Shown here: positions 62,322 through 64,000 of the stretch, piece after piece
How the letters are laid out: each line of letters starts with the position of its first letter
How positions within the stretch are numbered: the stretch's first letter is position 1
Assembly (NCBI GenBank): GCA_022695795.1
Contig: MU404065.1
Span: forward strand, 496,001-560,000
Origin: Biscogniauxia marginata
Taxonomy: Eukaryota; Ascomycota; Sordariomycetes; Xylariales; Xylariaceae
Length of the DNA: 64,000 nt
Direction of reading: 5' to 3'
Translations under genes and position numbers: made by a program
Notes under the pieces: generated by a model
What the model saw: the letters and a program-made list of their open reading frames with translations, nothing else
Databases searched by the model: none
What the model was told of the DNA's origin: nothing

Positions 62322-62414
62322 ATGCCATCGTCTCAATTGGGTCTCGTGTCTGCCTCCTTTCGACAATGGAACGGGATACTGGTAGACTGGCGCCTCCGAT
62401 CGTCAGTTCGCTGA
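62322..62414 (+). promoter_or_regulatory. Upstream ORF overlapping the RIM15 start codon
   Basis: An ATG 44 bp before the RIM15 ATG opens a 30-codon frame (MPSSQLGLVSASFRQWNGIL and ten more residues) that ends in TGA at 62412-62414, past the RIM15 start and out of frame with it. If the leader is unspliced here, ribosomes using it would bypass the main start, so it could reduce RIM15 translation. Confidence 0.45.
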
Positions 62415-64000
62415 GGGCTCAGGCCGCCGGCAGTTCCATGGAGAGATCCCTTAGTGCCGATATCAGAGAAGAGCGAGAGGAACTGCGTGAAGCCGCCGAA
62501 CAAACCCTGAATGTTATCGTCGACCTCAACCTCGATGGCTCTATCCGGTGGGTCAGCCCGTCATGGGTTGATGTCATTGGTACACAGCCAACCACCCTTG
62601 AGGGTACCGCGATAGCCGACCTAATCATCAGCGAGGATAAGGCTGCGTTTGCCGAAGCCATTGATTCCATGAAGAAGGACGATTCGCGAAGCCAGTACAT
62701 CCGATTCTCCGTTTACCTGGGCCCCCTTTCCAAGATGTACCCTGCGGCTGCCATGAAGGAGCCCGAGGCTGGGGAGAATGATCCTGTCACCGTTGAGCTG
62801 GAAGCTCAAGGTATCATGGTCTACGATCGTGCTACCGGCGGCGAGAGCCATGTAAGAACTGCCTATAATGCTTGCTCCTAGGAATGGATATTAACTAACA
62901 CCACCCAAGACTATGTGGATGATACGGCCGTGGATGGCACCCCGCGAGATCAAGATCGACCTCCCGCCCCTAATTGTAGAGTCCCTTGGCTCGGGCGCCG
63001 AAGTTCTTGCTAGTTACCTTACTCAGCTGGCTGAATCGAGTCACGAAGACCCTGCTAACCATCCACCGCCACTACCAGTCTTATGTCGTATCTGTGAGCG
63101 TCAGATTCCACCTTGGTGGTTCGAGAAGCATACCGAACTATGTCTTCAAGAGCATCGAGCCGAAATGGACGTGCAGATGGCGCAGGAGAACCTTACCGAG
63201 CACCGACATGCTATTGTGAGAGTCCTGGATGCTCTAGAAGCTCGGAAGAGCCGTGCTTTGTCAGGAGAGCCGGGGTCGCTTCCTATAGCCGAGTACAAGG
63301 GATTAACCATAGGGCCAACCTCGACGACGTCCTCGCCTGGGGCAGCATCCCCTAGTCCGTCGTCAAGAGACCGATCGATGGGGGTTGGTCATCACCGCTC
63401 TCGGTCATTCGCCGTACGCCGCCCCCAAGCTCGCATTGTCGAGCTTCTTCTCGATCTCTGTGACACAGCCATCGAGATTAGCATGCCTGCGATTAAAGAA
63501 TCCTCGACCCAGAATTTTGGTGAATTTCGTACCCAGTCACCGCAATCCGAATCTCGAATCTCGCAGGTTCTTCAATGGCAATCCCCTGGTTCGAACACGC
63601 TTGAACAAGAACAGGGCCTGGCTTTGCTATGCGCAGAAACGGAAAAGATTGCTAAAGAGAAGGTTGAAGCAGTTTTTCGCCACCGAAGGATTATTGAGTA
63701 CTCTGAACGAATACGGGTCGAGTTCACCGTCATCGTCCAGGACTGTATCGACGAGGCGATGCACAAAGCCGCACGCATAGCAGCTGGTCTCAGTGACTCT
63801 ACCGAGGACGAAGAAGAGGAGGCGGAAGAAGAGCAAGACGAAGACCAGGAAGAAGACCAAGGGGAGGAGGAGGAAGAGGAGGAAGAGGAGACGGAAACAA
63901 CTCCAGACGCATCTCAAGAACCCACGATCGGTGGGTCGTTGGATACGCCTTCATCATTAGCCCTCGCCCTGAAGAACGTGGAGTTGGGTAATCCTGGTGA
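62366..64000 (+). CDS. RIM15: RIM15-type PAS protein kinase (5' part, runs off the window)
   Basis: RIM15 is a large AGC-type kinase that controls entry into quiescence and nutrient starvation responses downstream of TOR and PKA. Exons seen are 62366-62851 and 62910 to the window end (open), joined across a 58 nt intron with a TTAACTAAC branch site. About 525 residues are visible. A helical IREEREELREAAEQTLNVIV segment leads into a PAS domain (about residues 45-165: GSIRWVSPSWVDVIGTQPTT). A C2HC zinc finger follows (CRICERQIPPWWFEKHTELC, about residues 221-240). Then come a Ser/Pro-rich linker, a predicted helical region and a very acidic Glu-rich stretch encoded at 63805-63900. The kinase and response-regulator domains would lie beyond the window. 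The PAS plus zinc finger order is diagnostic. Confidence 0.92.

Larger units (their letters stand above)
58465..62365. other. 3.9 kb intergenic region and RIM15 leader
   Basis: No gene is visible. The left end is the acyltransferase 3' region and the right part (from about 61.6 kb) is promoter and leader of RIM15, with short upstream ATGs at 62138 and 62322. It has GTACA repeats near 60870, GAAAAC repeats near 60524 and TAGG runs near 61363. Confidence 0.5.

Overview
This window is nuclear DNA of a filamentous ascomycete (Pezizomycotina), most likely a Sordariomycete. The evidence is the intron style (mostly 50-190 nt, GTRNGT donors, CTAAC/CTGAC branch sites, YAG acceptors) and the gene set: a CRT10-family protein, a Mep-type ammonium permease, a B-type CYP51, a Kip2/KipA-like kinesin, PPN1, TPA1/OFD1, RPE1, eIF3d, an AP-1-like bZIP and RIM15. 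No bacterial-style operon, tRNA, rRNA, CRISPR array or intact transposon was seen.

Layout. 1-2.9 kb is gene-free and rich in short repeats. 2.9-5.3 kb (+) is the CRT10-family gene. 8.8-10.8 kb (+) is an ammonium permease with four exons. 11.4-11.9 kb (-) is a small disordered protein. 13.0-14.2 kb (-) is a DUF3074 protein. 14.9-16.6 kb (-) is CYP51. 18.3-18.9 kb (-) is a decayed type-B carboxylesterase. 20.7-22.5 kb (-) is a GT23-like glycosyltransferase. 27.6-30.5 kb (-) is a kinesin. A 5.4 kb gene-poor stretch follows. At 35.9-38.5 kb an STK19-family gene (-) and a histidine-phosphatase gene (+) diverge from a 516 bp shared promoter. At 40.0-45.1 kb PPN1 (+) and TPA1/OFD1 (-) converge. Then come a GRE2-like reductase (46.1-47.1 kb, -), ribulose-phosphate 3-epimerase (48.9-50.0 kb, -), eIF3d (50.6-52.5 kb, -), a bZIP factor (53.3-54.8 kb, -), an LPLAT acyltransferase (57.5-58.5 kb, +) and the 5' part of a RIM15 kinase (62.4 kb to the window edge, +).

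The genes are mostly housekeeping and regulatory. They do not form a recognisable biosynthetic cluster. Loosely related functions are phosphate/nutrient physiology (ammonium uptake, polyphosphate breakdown, RIM15), sterol and lipid synthesis (CYP51, acyltransferase) and oxygen/iron-dependent enzymes (CYP51, TPA1/OFD1). Intergenic DNA makes up more than half of the window and is peppered with TAGG/CCTA tetranucleotide runs.

All exon boundaries were deduced by eye from splice signals, frame continuity and remembered family features. No alignment or transcript data were available. The points most worth checking are the esterase pseudogene, non-canonical splicing in the histidine-phosphatase gene, in-frame alternative isoforms of the permease and the bZIP gene, lysine-rich acidic tails on PPN1 and TPA1, and an overlapping upstream ORF on RIM15. 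I did not find an obviously new multi-gene system.
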